Assembly (NCBI RefSeq): GCF_019219825.1
Contig: NZ_JAHUXH010000013.1
Span: 124,001-188,000, forward strand
From: Streptomyces sp. TRM70350
Lineage (GTDB): Bacteria; Actinomycetota; Actinomycetes; Streptomycetales; Streptomycetaceae
Length of the DNA stretch: 64,000 nucleotides
Direction of reading: 5' to 3'
Below are positions 8,548 through 17,430 of the stretch, piece by piece (within the stretch, counting starts at the first letter, position 1; the number at the start of each line of letters is the position of its first letter). The notes under the pieces were generated by a model. The model worked only from the letters and a program-made list of their open reading frames with translations. It was not told where the DNA came from and ran no database searches. The position numbers and the translations under genes are program-made.

Positions 8548-10514
8548 TGCCGAACCTGACCGACGTCACCCGGGGCCGCCTCCTCTTCGGCGGCGACTAC
8601 AACCCCGAGCAGTGGCCCGAGGAGACCTGGCCCGACGACGTACGCCTGATGAAGGCCGCCGGCGTCAACTCCGTCACCCTCGGCGTCTTCTCCTGGTCCG
8701 AGCTCGAACCGGCCCCGGGCGAGCGCAACTTCGGCTGGCTCGACCGCCTGATGGACCTCCTGCACGAGGGCGGTATCGGCGTCGTCCTGGCCACCCCCAC
8801 CGCCTCCCCGCCCCCCTGGCTGGGCCGGCTGCACCCCGACACCCTGCCCCGCGACGCCGACGGCCGGGTCGAACTCTGGGGCGGCCGCCAGCACTTCTCC
8901 CACTCCAGTGCCACCTACCGCCGCCACGCCGCCGCCATCACCGAGGACCTGGCCGCCCGCTACGGCGGCCACCCCGCCCTCACCATGTGGCACATCAACA
9001 ACGAGTACTGCACCTTCGACTACGGCGACGAGGCCGCCGAACGCTTCCGAAACTGGCTGAAGGACCGATACGGCACCCTCGACGCCCTCAACAGCGCCTG
9101 GGGCACCGCCTTCTGGAGCCAGCGCTACGACACCTGGACCGGCATCCTGCCGCCACGTCACGCCCACTACATGAAGAACCCCACCCAGCTCCTCGACTTC
9201 CGGCGCTTCACCTCCGACATGCTCCTGGAGTGCTACGCCGCCGAGCGCGACATCGTCCGCTGCCACACCCCGCACATCCCCGTGACCAGCAACTTCATGC
9301 CGCTGTGGATCGGCCAGGACGCCTGGCGCTGGGCCGAGGAGGAGGACGTCGTCTCCGTCGACCTCTACCCGGACCCGCGCGACCCGCTCGGCGCACAACA
9401 AGGCGCGCTGATCCAGGACATGACCCGCTCCCAGGCCCGCGGCCCCTGGATGCTCATGGAGCAGGCCGCCGGTCCCGTCAACTGGCGCGGCGTGAACCAC
9501 CCCAAGCCCCGCGGCCTGAACCGCCTGTGGTCCCTGCAGGCCGTGGCCCGGGGCGCGGACGCCGTCTGCTACTTCCAGTGGCGGCAGTCCCGGCAGGGGG
9601 CGGAGAAGTTCCACTCCGGCATGGTGAGTCACGCGGGGGAGCAGGGACGGACGTACCAGGAGGTCAAGCAGCTCGGCGCGGAGCTGGCGAAGATCTCGCA
9701 GGAAGTGACAGGCCGTCACATCAGCGCCGACGTCGCCGTCCTGCACGACTGGCACGCCTGGTGGGCCGGTGTCCAGGACGGCCGCCTGTCCACCGAGGTG
9801 GACCACCCGGCCGTACTCCGCGCCTGGCACCGTGCCCTGTGGGAGGCCCACCTCACCACCGACTTCGCGCACCCCGAGCACGACCTGACCGGCTACCGCC
9901 TGGTCGTCGCCCCCCAGCTCTACCTCCTCACGGACACGGCGATCGACAACCTCATCTCGTACGTCCGCCAAGGCGGCACCCTCGTCTGCGGCTTCCTCAC
10001 CGGCGTCGCCGACGAGGACGACCGGGTACGCCCCGGCGGCATGGACGCCCGGCTGCGCGAGCTGTTCGGGATCCGCACCCTGCACGAGTGGTGGCCGCTG
10101 GACGCGGGGGAGGCGGTCGCCTGCGACGGCTTCGACGGCACTCTGTGGTCGGAGGAGATCGAGGCGGAGCCGTCGGTCACCGAGACGGTCCCGTACAAGG
10201 GCGGCGAGCTGGACGGCCTCCCCGCCGTCCTCCGCAAGGACCGCGCCTGGTACGTCTCGACCCTCCCGGAGCCGGACGCCCTGCGCGAGCTGCTCACCCG
10301 GATCGCCGCCGACGCGCAGGTGCGCCCCGTGCTCGACGGACTGCCCACCACCGTGGAGGCCGTACGCCGGGGTGATCTCCTCTTCGTGCTCAACCACGGG
10401 CGCGAGCCGGTCACCGTCCCCGTGCCGGGCACCCATCACGACCTGCTCGGCGATACCACCGTCCAGGACGAGGTCCGCCTGGACCGCTACGGAGTGGCGG
10501 TGCTGAAGCCATGA
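8547..10514 (+). CDS. GH42 beta-galactosidase (intracellular)
   Basis: Family 42 beta-galactosidase, 655 residues, without signal peptide. The N-terminal motif GGDYNPEQWPEETW is typical of the family. The acid/base residue is Glu153 in HINNEYC and the nucleophile Glu305 in LMEQAAG. The middle trimerisation domain (about 395-590) and a small C-terminal beta domain are present, so it is full length. The ATG at 8547 overlaps the GH74 stop, and its own stop overlaps the start of the GH95 gene (ATGA at 10511-10514). In a xyloglucan pathway it would remove the galactose that caps xylosyl side chains, after import. The enzyme class is clear; the natural substrate is inferred from neighbours. Confidence 0.93.
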   Translation: MPNLTDVTRGRLLFGGDYNPEQWPEETWPDDVRLMKAAGVNSVTLGVFSWSELEPAPGERNFGWLDRLMDLLHEGGIGVVLATPTASPPPWLGRLHPDTLPRDADGRVELWGGRQHFSHSSATYRRHAAAITEDLAARYGGHPALTMWHINNEYCTFDYGDEAAERFRNWLKDRYGTLDALNSAWGTAFWSQRYDTWTGILPPRHAHYMKNPTQLLDFRRFTSDMLLECYAAERDIVRCHTPHIPVTSNFMPLWIGQDAWRWAEEEDVVSVDLYPDPRDPLGAQQGALIQDMTRSQARGPWMLMEQAAGPVNWRGVNHPKPRGLNRLWSLQAVARGADAVCYFQWRQSRQGAEKFHSGMVSHAGEQGRTYQEVKQLGAELAKISQEVTGRHISADVAVLHDWHAWWAGVQDGRLSTEVDHPAVLRAWHRALWEAHLTTDFAHPEHDLTGYRLVVAPQLYLLTDTAIDNLISYVRQGGTLVCGFLTGVADEDDRVRPGGMDARLRELFGIRTLHEWWPLDAGEAVACDGFDGTLWSEEIEAEPSVTETVPYKGGELDGLPAVLRKDRAWYVSTLPEPDALRELLTRIAADAQVRPVLDGLPTTVEAVRRGDLLFVLNHGREPVTVPVPGTHHDLLGDTTVQDEVRLDRYGVAVLKP

Positions 10515-12709
10515 CACAGCCGGGCCCCGTCCACGGCACCTGGGAGCCGCACCCGGCCGCCCGCTGGGAGGACGCCTTCCTGAGCGGCAACGGCCACCAC
10601 GGCATCCTTGTGTTCGGCGATCCGAACGACGACCGTGTCATCGTCACCCATCACACCCTCGTCCGCCCCAACGGCTCCGAGCACGCCCGCCCTCCTCAGC
10701 TGGCCGAGGAACTCCCCACCCTCCAGGACCGGTTGCTCGCCGGTGACCTCGCCGCGGCGGAGGGCTTCACGGACGGGCGGCCGACCCAGTGGGTGCAGCC
10801 CTTCCATCCGGCCTTCCAGATCCGGCTGAAGCGCCGAACCGGGGAGGCGACCGACTACCGGCGACAAGTCGACTTCGCCACCGGCGAGGTGACCGCCCAC
10901 ACCTCCGACTGGACCAGCCGCGTCTTCGTCTCCCGCGCCGACGACGTGATCGTCCACGAGATCACGTCCCCCGGCCCGACCCTGGACATCCACCAGGACC
11001 ACCAACTCCCCAACGCCCCCACCGGCCTCGCCCTCAGCCACGGCTCCCTCCTCACCCCCGAAGGCGCCGCCCTCACGCTCCGCGCCCACTACCCCGACAG
11101 CGACCGCGCGTACACCGGCCTCACCCTCGTCGCGGTCACCGGCGGCAGCACCACCCTCACCCCACCCGGCGTCCACATCGAGGGCGCCGCCTCCGTCCTG
11201 CTCCTCACCCGCACCAGACGCCACACCGCCGAGCTGGACGTCGTGGCGGAGACCCGGGCACTGCGCGAGCTCATACGGCCGTACGACGGCCTGCTCGCCC
11301 GGCATCTCGCCCACCACCGCACCGCCTACACCCGCGTCACCCTCGATCTCGCCGCCGACCCGGCCGAACGCGCCCTGCCCGGCTCCGCGTTGCTCAAAAA
11401 CCCCCAGAGCCCGGCTCTCCTCGAACGCCTCTTCGCCGCGGGCCGCTACCACCTGCTCTCCTCCAGCGGCCTGCGACCACCCCGCCTCCCCGGCCTGTGG
11501 ACCGGCGACTGGAACACCGCCTGGTCCGGCGCCCTCACCACCAACGCCAACCTCAACCTCCAGACGGCGTCCGCGGCCTGCGCCGCCCTCCCCGAAGTCA
11601 CCGAGGCCCTGGCCTCCCTGATCCACGGGCAACTGCCGCACTGGCGCGACAACGCCCGCACGGTCTTCGGCGCCCGGGGCATCGTCGCGCCCACCCACAC
11701 CGACGGCGAGTCCGGGCACGCGTACCACTTCTCCCGCGCATACCCCCTGCACCTGTGGACCGCGGGCGCCGACTGGCTGCTCAAACCCCTCGTCGACCAC
11801 GACGAGACCCGCGGCGAACGCGACCCCCGCACCGCCGCCGCCCTCGCCGAACTCGCCCGGTTCTACGAGGACTTCCTCACCCGCACGGACGCCGACGGCC
11901 ACCTGGTCGTCGTCCCCTCCTACTCACCCGAGAACCGCCCCGCGAACGCGAGTTGGGGCGCGATCAACGCGGCCATGGACCTCTCCGCCGCCCGGCACGC
12001 CCTGCGCACGGCGGCCGCGTACCACCCGGAGACCCCGGACGCCGACCGCTGGCGCGCCCTCGCCGACCGTCTCCCGCCCCACCGGATCAACGCCGACGGA
12101 GCGCTCGCCGAATGGGCCTGGCCGGGCCTGGAGGACTCGTACGACCACCGGCACCTCAGCCACCTCTACGGCGTCTGGCCGCTGGACGAGATCAACCCGT
12201 ACGACACCCCGGACCTCGCGGCCGCCGCCCACCGCGCGCTCGAACTGCGCGGCGCCGAGAACGACTCCGCGCACGGTCATCTGCACCACGCCCTGGTCGC
12301 CGCCCGCCTCCGGGACGGCGAACGGGTCGCCCACGCGCTCGGCCAGGTGCTCGCGGGCGACTACTTCCACGCGTCCCTGATGAGCGCGCACTACCCCCAC
12401 CGGGACGTCTACAACGCGGACGCCGCGCACGCCCTCCCGGCCGTGCTGATCGAGATGCTGATCCAGTCCACCCCCGACCGCCTGGTCCTGCTCCCCGCGC
12501 TCCCGTCGGCCCTGCCGCACGGCCGCCTCCGGGGCATCCGCACCCGCTTCGGGGCGGAGGCCGACCTCACCTGGAGCCCGGACGGCGTCACAGCGCGGCT
12601 CCGCCCCACCCGCACCCACCGCATCGAAGTCAGGACTTCCTCCGGCGACGCACGGCCGCTCGACCTCGTCGCCGGAGAAGACCACGTCCTCACGCTGAGG
12701 GCGTGGTAA
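10511..12709 (+). CDS. GH95 alpha-L-fucosidase / alpha-L-galactosidase (intracellular)
   Basis: Glycoside hydrolase family 95 protein, 732 residues and full length for the family. The N-terminal beta-sandwich contains the expected entry (ARWEDAFLSGNGHHGILVFG). The (alpha/alpha)6 barrel carries LPGLWTGDWNTAWSG followed by TTNANLNLQ, the family's active-site signature. No signal peptide is seen, so it acts on imported oligosaccharides. GH95 enzymes release alpha-1,2-linked L-fucose (or L-galactose) from xyloglucan side chains, which fits the locus. Translationally coupled to the GH42 gene by a 4-base overlap. The barrel reads GLWTGDW rather than the more usual GxWN, so exact specificity is uncertain. 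Confidence 0.87.
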   Translation: MTQPGPVHGTWEPHPAARWEDAFLSGNGHHGILVFGDPNDDRVIVTHHTLVRPNGSEHARPPQLAEELPTLQDRLLAGDLAAAEGFTDGRPTQWVQPFHPAFQIRLKRRTGEATDYRRQVDFATGEVTAHTSDWTSRVFVSRADDVIVHEITSPGPTLDIHQDHQLPNAPTGLALSHGSLLTPEGAALTLRAHYPDSDRAYTGLTLVAVTGGSTTLTPPGVHIEGAASVLLLTRTRRHTAELDVVAETRALRELIRPYDGLLARHLAHHRTAYTRVTLDLAADPAERALPGSALLKNPQSPALLERLFAAGRYHLLSSSGLRPPRLPGLWTGDWNTAWSGALTTNANLNLQTASAACAALPEVTEALASLIHGQLPHWRDNARTVFGARGIVAPTHTDGESGHAYHFSRAYPLHLWTAGADWLLKPLVDHDETRGERDPRTAAALAELARFYEDFLTRTDADGHLVVVPSYSPENRPANASWGAINAAMDLSAARHALRTAAAYHPETPDADRWRALADRLPPHRINADGALAEWAWPGLEDSYDHRHLSHLYGVWPLDEINPYDTPDLAAAAHRALELRGAENDSAHGHLHHALVAARLRDGERVAHALGQVLAGDYFHASLMSAHYPHRDVYNADAAHALPAVLIEMLIQSTPDRLVLLPALPSALPHGRLRGIRTRFGAEADLTWSPDGVTARLRPTRTHRIEVRTSSGDARPLDLVAGEDHVLTLRAW

Positions 12710-12745
12710 TCCCCCGCAATTCCCCCCACCCATGGAAGGGACACC

Positions 12746-13474
12746 ATGGCAACACGCACCCTGAGCAGAATCACCAAGGCCCTGCTCGCCCCCGCGCTCG
12801 CACTCGGCGCCACCGTCGGCCTCGCCTCCGCCCCGGCCCATGCCGCCGTCTGGAACTCCTGCGACCAGTGGGGCAACACCAGCCTGAACGGCTACACGCT
12901 CTACAACAACATCTGGGGCCAGGGCGCCGGCAGCCAGTGCATCTGGGCCAACTCCGGGACCAACTGGGGCGCCTGGGCCAACCACCCCAACACCGGCGGC
13001 ATCAAGTCCTACCCCAACGCCAAAAAGGTGATCAACAAGTCGATCACCTCCCTGGGCTCGCTGAACAGCAGCTACAACGTCACGGTCCCGTCCGCGGGTT
13101 CGTACAACACCTCGTACGACGTCTGGGACACGGACTACGACTACGAGATCATGCTCTGGGTCAACTACCACGGTGCCGTCGGTGCGCTCGGCTCGTACCA
13201 GGGCAACGCGACGCTCGGCGGTCACAACTGGAACGTCTACAAGGGCCGGGTCTACCGGGCCGACGGCACGTACTGGGACGTCTTCTCGTTCCTGCGCACG
13301 TCCGACTCCAACTCCGGCACCGTCCAGATCCTGCCCATCCTGAAGTGGATCAAGGACACCAAGCGCTGGATGGGCAACGAGACCATCGGGGACGTGCAGT
13401 TCGGCTTCGAGATCACCTCGTCCTCCGGCGGCCTGGACTTCCGCACCAACAACCTGACGGTCAGCAGCAGCTGA
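12746..13474 (+). CDS. Secreted GH12 endoglucanase / xyloglucanase
   Basis: Small secreted beta-1,4-glucanase, 242 residues. A Sec signal peptide ends at about residue 34 (APAHA). The rest is one GH12 beta-jelly-roll domain with no binding module. The nucleophile Glu134 lies in YEIMLWVNY and the acid/base Glu222 in FGFEITSS. GAAGGG precedes the ATG. It follows GH95 after 36 bases and is the last gene of the plus-strand run, facing the sulfotransferase gene with only 30 bases between their stops. It would cut the xyloglucan or glucan backbone outside the cell together with GH74. GH12 includes both cellulases and xyloglucanases; the latter is favoured by context. Confidence 0.92.
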   Translation: MATRTLSRITKALLAPALALGATVGLASAPAHAAVWNSCDQWGNTSLNGYTLYNNIWGQGAGSQCIWANSGTNWGAWANHPNTGGIKSYPNAKKVINKSITSLGSLNSSYNVTVPSAGSYNTSYDVWDTDYDYEIMLWVNYHGAVGALGSYQGNATLGGHNWNVYKGRVYRADGTYWDVFSFLRTSDSNSGTVQILPILKWIKDTKRWMGNETIGDVQFGFEITSSSGGLDFRTNNLTVSSS

Positions 13475-13504
13475 CCGGCGACCAGGCCTCGGTCGGCCGT
13501 GCCG

Positions 13505-14692
13505 TCAGGCGCGGTCGACCTCGGCCCGCAGGGCGTTGTAGTCCGCGAAGGCCGACTCGACGTCGGCGCGGGTCAGGCCGTAGCGGGACAGGTCGTAGCG
13601 GTGGGGGCGGGTGCCCTTGGGGCGGTCCGTGACCTCGGGGAGCCGGGCGGCCTCCGCCTCGGTCCAGCGGGCGCCGACGGCGGCGTAGAGCTTCGGGGCG
13701 CCGACGGCGGGGTCGGACCCGAGCCAGGAGTACGGGACGTCCACCAGGGCCTCTCGCGGCATGGCGGCACGGGACGCCAGGCCGCGCGCCGCCGAGCGGC
13801 TCAGCAGTTCGAGCCAGGTGGCGCCGATGCCGTGCAGGTCGACGGGGCGGGTGCTGAGGACCATGCCGTGCTCGATCAGGCTGCAGAACGATGCCATGAC
13901 GGTGGCCGGGTCGCGGTGGGTCCACACGATCGTGGCGTCCGGGAAGACCGTGCGCAGCGCGTCGAGGTTCTCCAGGTGCATGGGGGACTTCAGGATCCAG
14001 CGGCGGCGCGGGCGGCCGTACTGAAGGACCTGGTAGACCTGCTTGAGGTGGCGGTAGTCGGGCACGAAGTCCCGCTCGTAGTGCCAGGCCTGGTACTCGG
14101 GTATGCGGGCCGAGGACAGCGGCATCAGGGCGTGCGGGAGGGCGAAGGTGCACTCCTCGGGACCCTCGGCGACCAGGGGATGGATGTCGCGGAAGCGCGG
14201 GGCGAACAGATTGGTTCCCTGGACCAGGTGACGCGCAGGCGCCGTCGCCTTGCGCCGTCGGCCGGGCGGTACCTCCAGGCCGGGCGTGAGCAGCTCCCAC
14301 AGCAGGGGGCTGCGGTGCTCGTCCGAGAGGGACAGCACGCCGTGGGTGAGTGTCGTCGCGGTGCGCGGCAGGCCCACCACGAACACCGGCTTCTCGACCG
14401 GCTCCTGCTCGATCGCGGGACACTCGGCGATCAGCCGCCGGATCCGGGCCCGGTTGGCGAGATGCCTGCGGACGTGGGTCTGCGCGGACTGCCAGCCGAC
14501 CGGAGTGAGGTTCTCGGCCTTGGCCCAACAGCGCAGCAGGAACCGGAAGTCGTCGACGAACCGCTGATCCCCCTCCGCCTGCCCGGCCTTGGCGACGAGC
14601 CGGTCGAAGACCCGGTCGGGCACGCGCCGGGAGCCGAACCCCGGCCGGAGCAGCAGATCGGCCAGGGCGAGGGGGAGCGGAGCGGAGGACAT
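13505..14692 (-). CDS. Sulfotransferase family protein
   Basis: PAPS-dependent sulfotransferase-like protein, about 395 residues. The 5'-phosphosulfate loop is VVGLPRTATTLTHG and the 3'-phosphate motif is VWTHRDPATVMASF, with KSPMHLENL between them. The start MSSAPLPLAL (ATG at 14692) is chosen because conserved sequence begins there; upstream reading in the same frame runs into unrelated low-quality sequence, and the ribosome-binding site is weak. Its role in a sugar locus is unclear. Streptomyces genomes carry many such proteins with unknown acceptors. Confidence 0.85.
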   Translation of the reverse strand: MSSAPLPLALADLLLRPGFGSRRVPDRVFDRLVAKAGQAEGDQRFVDDFRFLLRCWAKAENLTPVGWQSAQTHVRRHLANRARIRRLIAECPAIEQEPVEKPVFVVGLPRTATTLTHGVLSLSDEHRSPLLWELLTPGLEVPPGRRRKATAPARHLVQGTNLFAPRFRDIHPLVAEGPEECTFALPHALMPLSSARIPEYQAWHYERDFVPDYRHLKQVYQVLQYGRPRRRWILKSPMHLENLDALRTVFPDATIVWTHRDPATVMASFCSLIEHGMVLSTRPVDLHGIGATWLELLSRSAARGLASRAAMPREALVDVPYSWLGSDPAVGAPKLYAAVGARWTEAEAARLPEVTDRPKGTRPHRYDLSRYGLTRADVESAFADYNALRAEVDRA

Positions 14693-15272
14693 CGGGGACG
14701 GCTTCCCTTCGTGGGCGAGACGACGGCAGGTCCGGCGGGGGCGAACGTATCTCATCGAACGGGCTTGCTGTGCCTGTAAGTACACAGGGAGGGCGTGGTC
14801 CGGCCCGGTCCGGCCCAGGTGTGAGCGTTGGAGTGGCAAGGCGTTCAGCCGACCCCATGCGCCCGGAGCAGACGGATGCAGTATCTCCGTACGGACCTCG
14901 CGGACCGCCAAGCGGCCGATCGCCAGGCGTAGTTGGGTCCGGCGCGAGGTCCCGCCTCCGGCTTCGCCGCCCCGCCGCCACACCAGGACATACGACCGCC
15001 CGTCCGGCACCCGCATCCCCAGCGCCACCCACTCGTCCGTCCACCCCGGCAGCCCCAGCGGCCAGAACGGCACCGCCCGGGCGAGATCGCCCCGGATCGA
15101 CTTGCTGGGTGACGGCCAGTGTGGCGCCGTCCCGCGGGAAGAAGGCCTCCGGCGGCAGCGCGGCCGCGACCGGGCACTCCAGCAAGGTGACGTTCGGCAA
15201 CGCGACCGCGTGGGTGCCGACCATCGACCGGATCGAGCTGGGCCGGGTCGTCGGATAGGCGTTCTCTGCGAG
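14693..15272 (-). pseudogene. Decayed coding remnant, possibly the C-terminus of a GH36-like hydrolase
   Basis: No intact gene lies here. On the minus strand two coding-like stretches appear in different frames. At about 15110-15260 one reads MVGTHAVALPNVTLLECPVA onward. At about 14770-15110 another contains PFWPLGLPGWTDEWVALGM followed by RSYVLVWRRGG. The second resembles the C-terminal sheet domain of GH36 alpha-galactosidase-like enzymes; I do not recognise the first. No start codon with a ribosome-binding site and no complete domain is present. Two fragments in different frames suggest frameshift and loss. Identification is tentative. Confidence 0.35.
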
Positions 15273-15308
15273 GGCCTTGGCCGCCGGGACCTCCCGGCGG
15301 CCAAGGCC
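15273..15308 (-). terminator. Strong intrinsic terminator after GH31 gene
   Basis: Perfect 16-bp inverted repeat GGCCTTGGCCGCCGGG (15273-15288) / CCCGGCGGCCAAGGCC (15293-15308) with a 4-base loop. It lies 4 bases beyond the GH31 stop on the minus strand. Confidence 0.85.
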
Positions 15309-15312
15309 GCCG

Positions 15313-17364
15313 CTACTCGGCGACCGGCAGCGAGGCCCCGTCCCGCAGGAACAGCGGGATCCGGTCCAGCGGCGCGTCGACCGTCACCCGCGTCCCGCCC
15401 TCGTACGCCTCACCGGTCCACGCGTCCGTCCAGCTCGCGCCCGCCGGAAGGTACGCCGTCCGGGCCGTCGCGCCCGCCGTCAGCACCGGCGCCACCAGCA
15501 GATCCCGGCCGAGGAGATAGGCGTCGTCCACCGACCAGGCCGCCTGGTCCTCCGGGAACTCCAGGAACAGCGGCCGCATCACCGGCAGCCCCTCCTCGTG
15601 GGCCTCCCGCATGACATCGAGGACGTAGGGCTTCAGGCGCTCGCGCAGCCGCAGGTACTTCTCCAGGATCGCGCCGGCCTCCTCGCCGTACGACCACACC
15701 TCGTTCGGGCCGCCGGTCATCTGCGGGCCGAGCGGCATGCCCGGGTCGCGGAAGCCGTGCAGGCGCATCAGCGGGGACAGCGCGCCGAACTGGAACCAGC
15801 GGACCATCACCTCCCGGTACGCCGGGTCGTCCGGGTCGCCGCCGTGGAAGCCGCCGATGTCCGTGTTCCACCAGGGGATGCCGGAGAGCGCGGTGTTGAG
15901 ACCGGCGGCGATCTGGCGGCGCAGGGTCGGGAAGTCGGTGCCGATGTCCCCGGACCACAGGGCGGCGCCGTAGCGCTGACTGCCCGCCCAGGCCGAGCGG
16001 TTGAGGGTGATGATCTCGTCCTCGCCGGACGCCTTGAGGCCTTCGTAGAAGGCGCGGGCGTTGTCCGCCGGGTAGAGGTTGCCGACCTCCAGACCCGGGC
16101 CCGCCCAGTAGCGCAGGTTCTCCTGGAAGCCCGGCTTCAGCTCGGGCTCGCAGGCGTCCAGCCAGAAGGCCTTGATGCCGTACGGCTCCAGGTAGTTGGC
16201 CTTCACCCGCGACCACACGAACTCCCGGGCGTCCGGGTTCGTGGCGTCGTAGAAGGCGACCTGGACCGTGGACGCCACCTCCTTGTCCGGCCAGTCGGCG
16301 TGGGCCAGCGGGCCGTACTGGGTGCCGATGAAGTAGCCGCGCTGCTCCATCAGGGAGTGGTTCTCGGACAGCGGCGAGACCGAGGGCCACACGCTCACCA
16401 CCAGCCGCACGCCCAGCTCGTCCAGCTCGCGGACCATCGCCGCCGGGTCGGGCCACTCCTTCGGGTCGAACTTCCACTCGCCCAGGTGCGTCCAGTGGAA
16501 GAAGTCGCAGACGATCACGTCGAGGGGGAGCCCGCGCCGCTTGTACTCCCGCGCCACGGCGAGGAGTTCGTCCTGGGTGCGGTAGCGCAGCTTGCACTGC
16601 CAGAAGCCCGCGGCCCACTCCGGCAGCATCGGCGTCCGGCCCGTGACCGCGCTGTAGCGGCGCTGGGCGTCGGCCGGGGTGCCCGCGGTGATCCAGTAGT
16701 CGATCTGGCGGGCGGAGTCGGCGACCCAGCGGGTGCCGTTGTGCGCCAGCTCCACGCGGCCGATCGCCGGGTTGTTCCACAGCAGGGTGTAGCCCCGGCT
16801 GGAGGTGAGCACCGGGATGCCCACCTCGGCGTTGCGCTGGACCAGGTCGATGACCAGGCCCTTCTGGTCGAGCCGCCCGTGCTGGTGCTGGCCGAGGCCG
16901 TACAGCTGCTCGCCCTCGTAGGCGGCGAAGCGCTGCTCCAGGCGGTGGTGGCCGTTGCCGACGGCGGTGTACAGGCGGGGCCCGGGCCACCAGAAGTGGG
17001 CGCGCTCCTCGGCGAGGAGTTCCTCCGAGCCGTCGGTGCGCAGGAAGCGGACGAGCCCCTCGGCGTCGACGTGCACGGTCAGTGCCCCGACCGTCAACTG
17101 CGCTTCCCCGTCGCCGATCTTGACCGTGCTCTCGGTGGCCGGGGCCTCGGCCAGGAGCGCGCCGGGCAGTCCGTCCAGGACGGGGCCGCCGAGCCGCGCC
17201 CGGACCCGGACCGCGTCCGGCCCCCACGGTTCGATCCGTACGGTCTCCTGGCGGCCGCTCCACTCCAGCCCACCGTCCCGCTCGCGGAACGTGCCGACGG
17301 TGGGGGAGGACTGCGCGAGGCTGACCGCGCCTGAAGGGGTCTGGGTTTCGGCAGGCTGATTCAC
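15313..17364 (-). CDS. GH31 alpha-xylosidase (intracellular)
   Basis: Family 31 glycosidase, 683 residues, no signal peptide. The nucleophile is Asp403 in KAFWLDACEPE and the acid/base Asp473 in WSGDIGTDF. The N-terminal galactose-mutarotase-like domain (1-240), the barrel with RYRTQDELLAVAREYKRRG and the C-terminal sheets (WTDAWTGEAYEGG) are complete. The sequence IVCDFFHWTHLGEWKFDPKE matches the alpha-xylosidase branch of GH31 better than alpha-glucosidases. The GTG start at 17364 has CAGGAG 8 bases upstream. It follows the LacI regulator gene by 66 bases and ends in a strong hairpin, so the two are probably co-transcribed. It would release alpha-1,6-xylose from imported xyloglucan oligosaccharides. 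Confidence 0.92.
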   Translation of the reverse strand: MNQPAETQTPSGAVSLAQSSPTVGTFRERDGGLEWSGRQETVRIEPWGPDAVRVRARLGGPVLDGLPGALLAEAPATESTVKIGDGEAQLTVGALTVHVDAEGLVRFLRTDGSEELLAEERAHFWWPGPRLYTAVGNGHHRLEQRFAAYEGEQLYGLGQHQHGRLDQKGLVIDLVQRNAEVGIPVLTSSRGYTLLWNNPAIGRVELAHNGTRWVADSARQIDYWITAGTPADAQRRYSAVTGRTPMLPEWAAGFWQCKLRYRTQDELLAVAREYKRRGLPLDVIVCDFFHWTHLGEWKFDPKEWPDPAAMVRELDELGVRLVVSVWPSVSPLSENHSLMEQRGYFIGTQYGPLAHADWPDKEVASTVQVAFYDATNPDAREFVWSRVKANYLEPYGIKAFWLDACEPELKPGFQENLRYWAGPGLEVGNLYPADNARAFYEGLKASGEDEIITLNRSAWAGSQRYGAALWSGDIGTDFPTLRRQIAAGLNTALSGIPWWNTDIGGFHGGDPDDPAYREVMVRWFQFGALSPLMRLHGFRDPGMPLGPQMTGGPNEVWSYGEEAGAILEKYLRLRERLKPYVLDVMREAHEEGLPVMRPLFLEFPEDQAAWSVDDAYLLGRDLLVAPVLTAGATARTAYLPAGASWTDAWTGEAYEGGTRVTVDAPLDRIPLFLRDGASLPVAE

Positions 17365-17430
17365 GTGGGGTGCTCCTGGGAGGAGTGCAGACAGGGAGGT
17401 GCCCTCGAAGGGCCCTTCAGGGAGTCCGGG

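Noticed and set aside
13505..15304. One 599-codon minus-strand frame joining the decayed fragment and the sulfotransferase
   Set aside because: The upstream part is in the same frame by chance and has no matching domain; the sulfotransferase starts at 14692.
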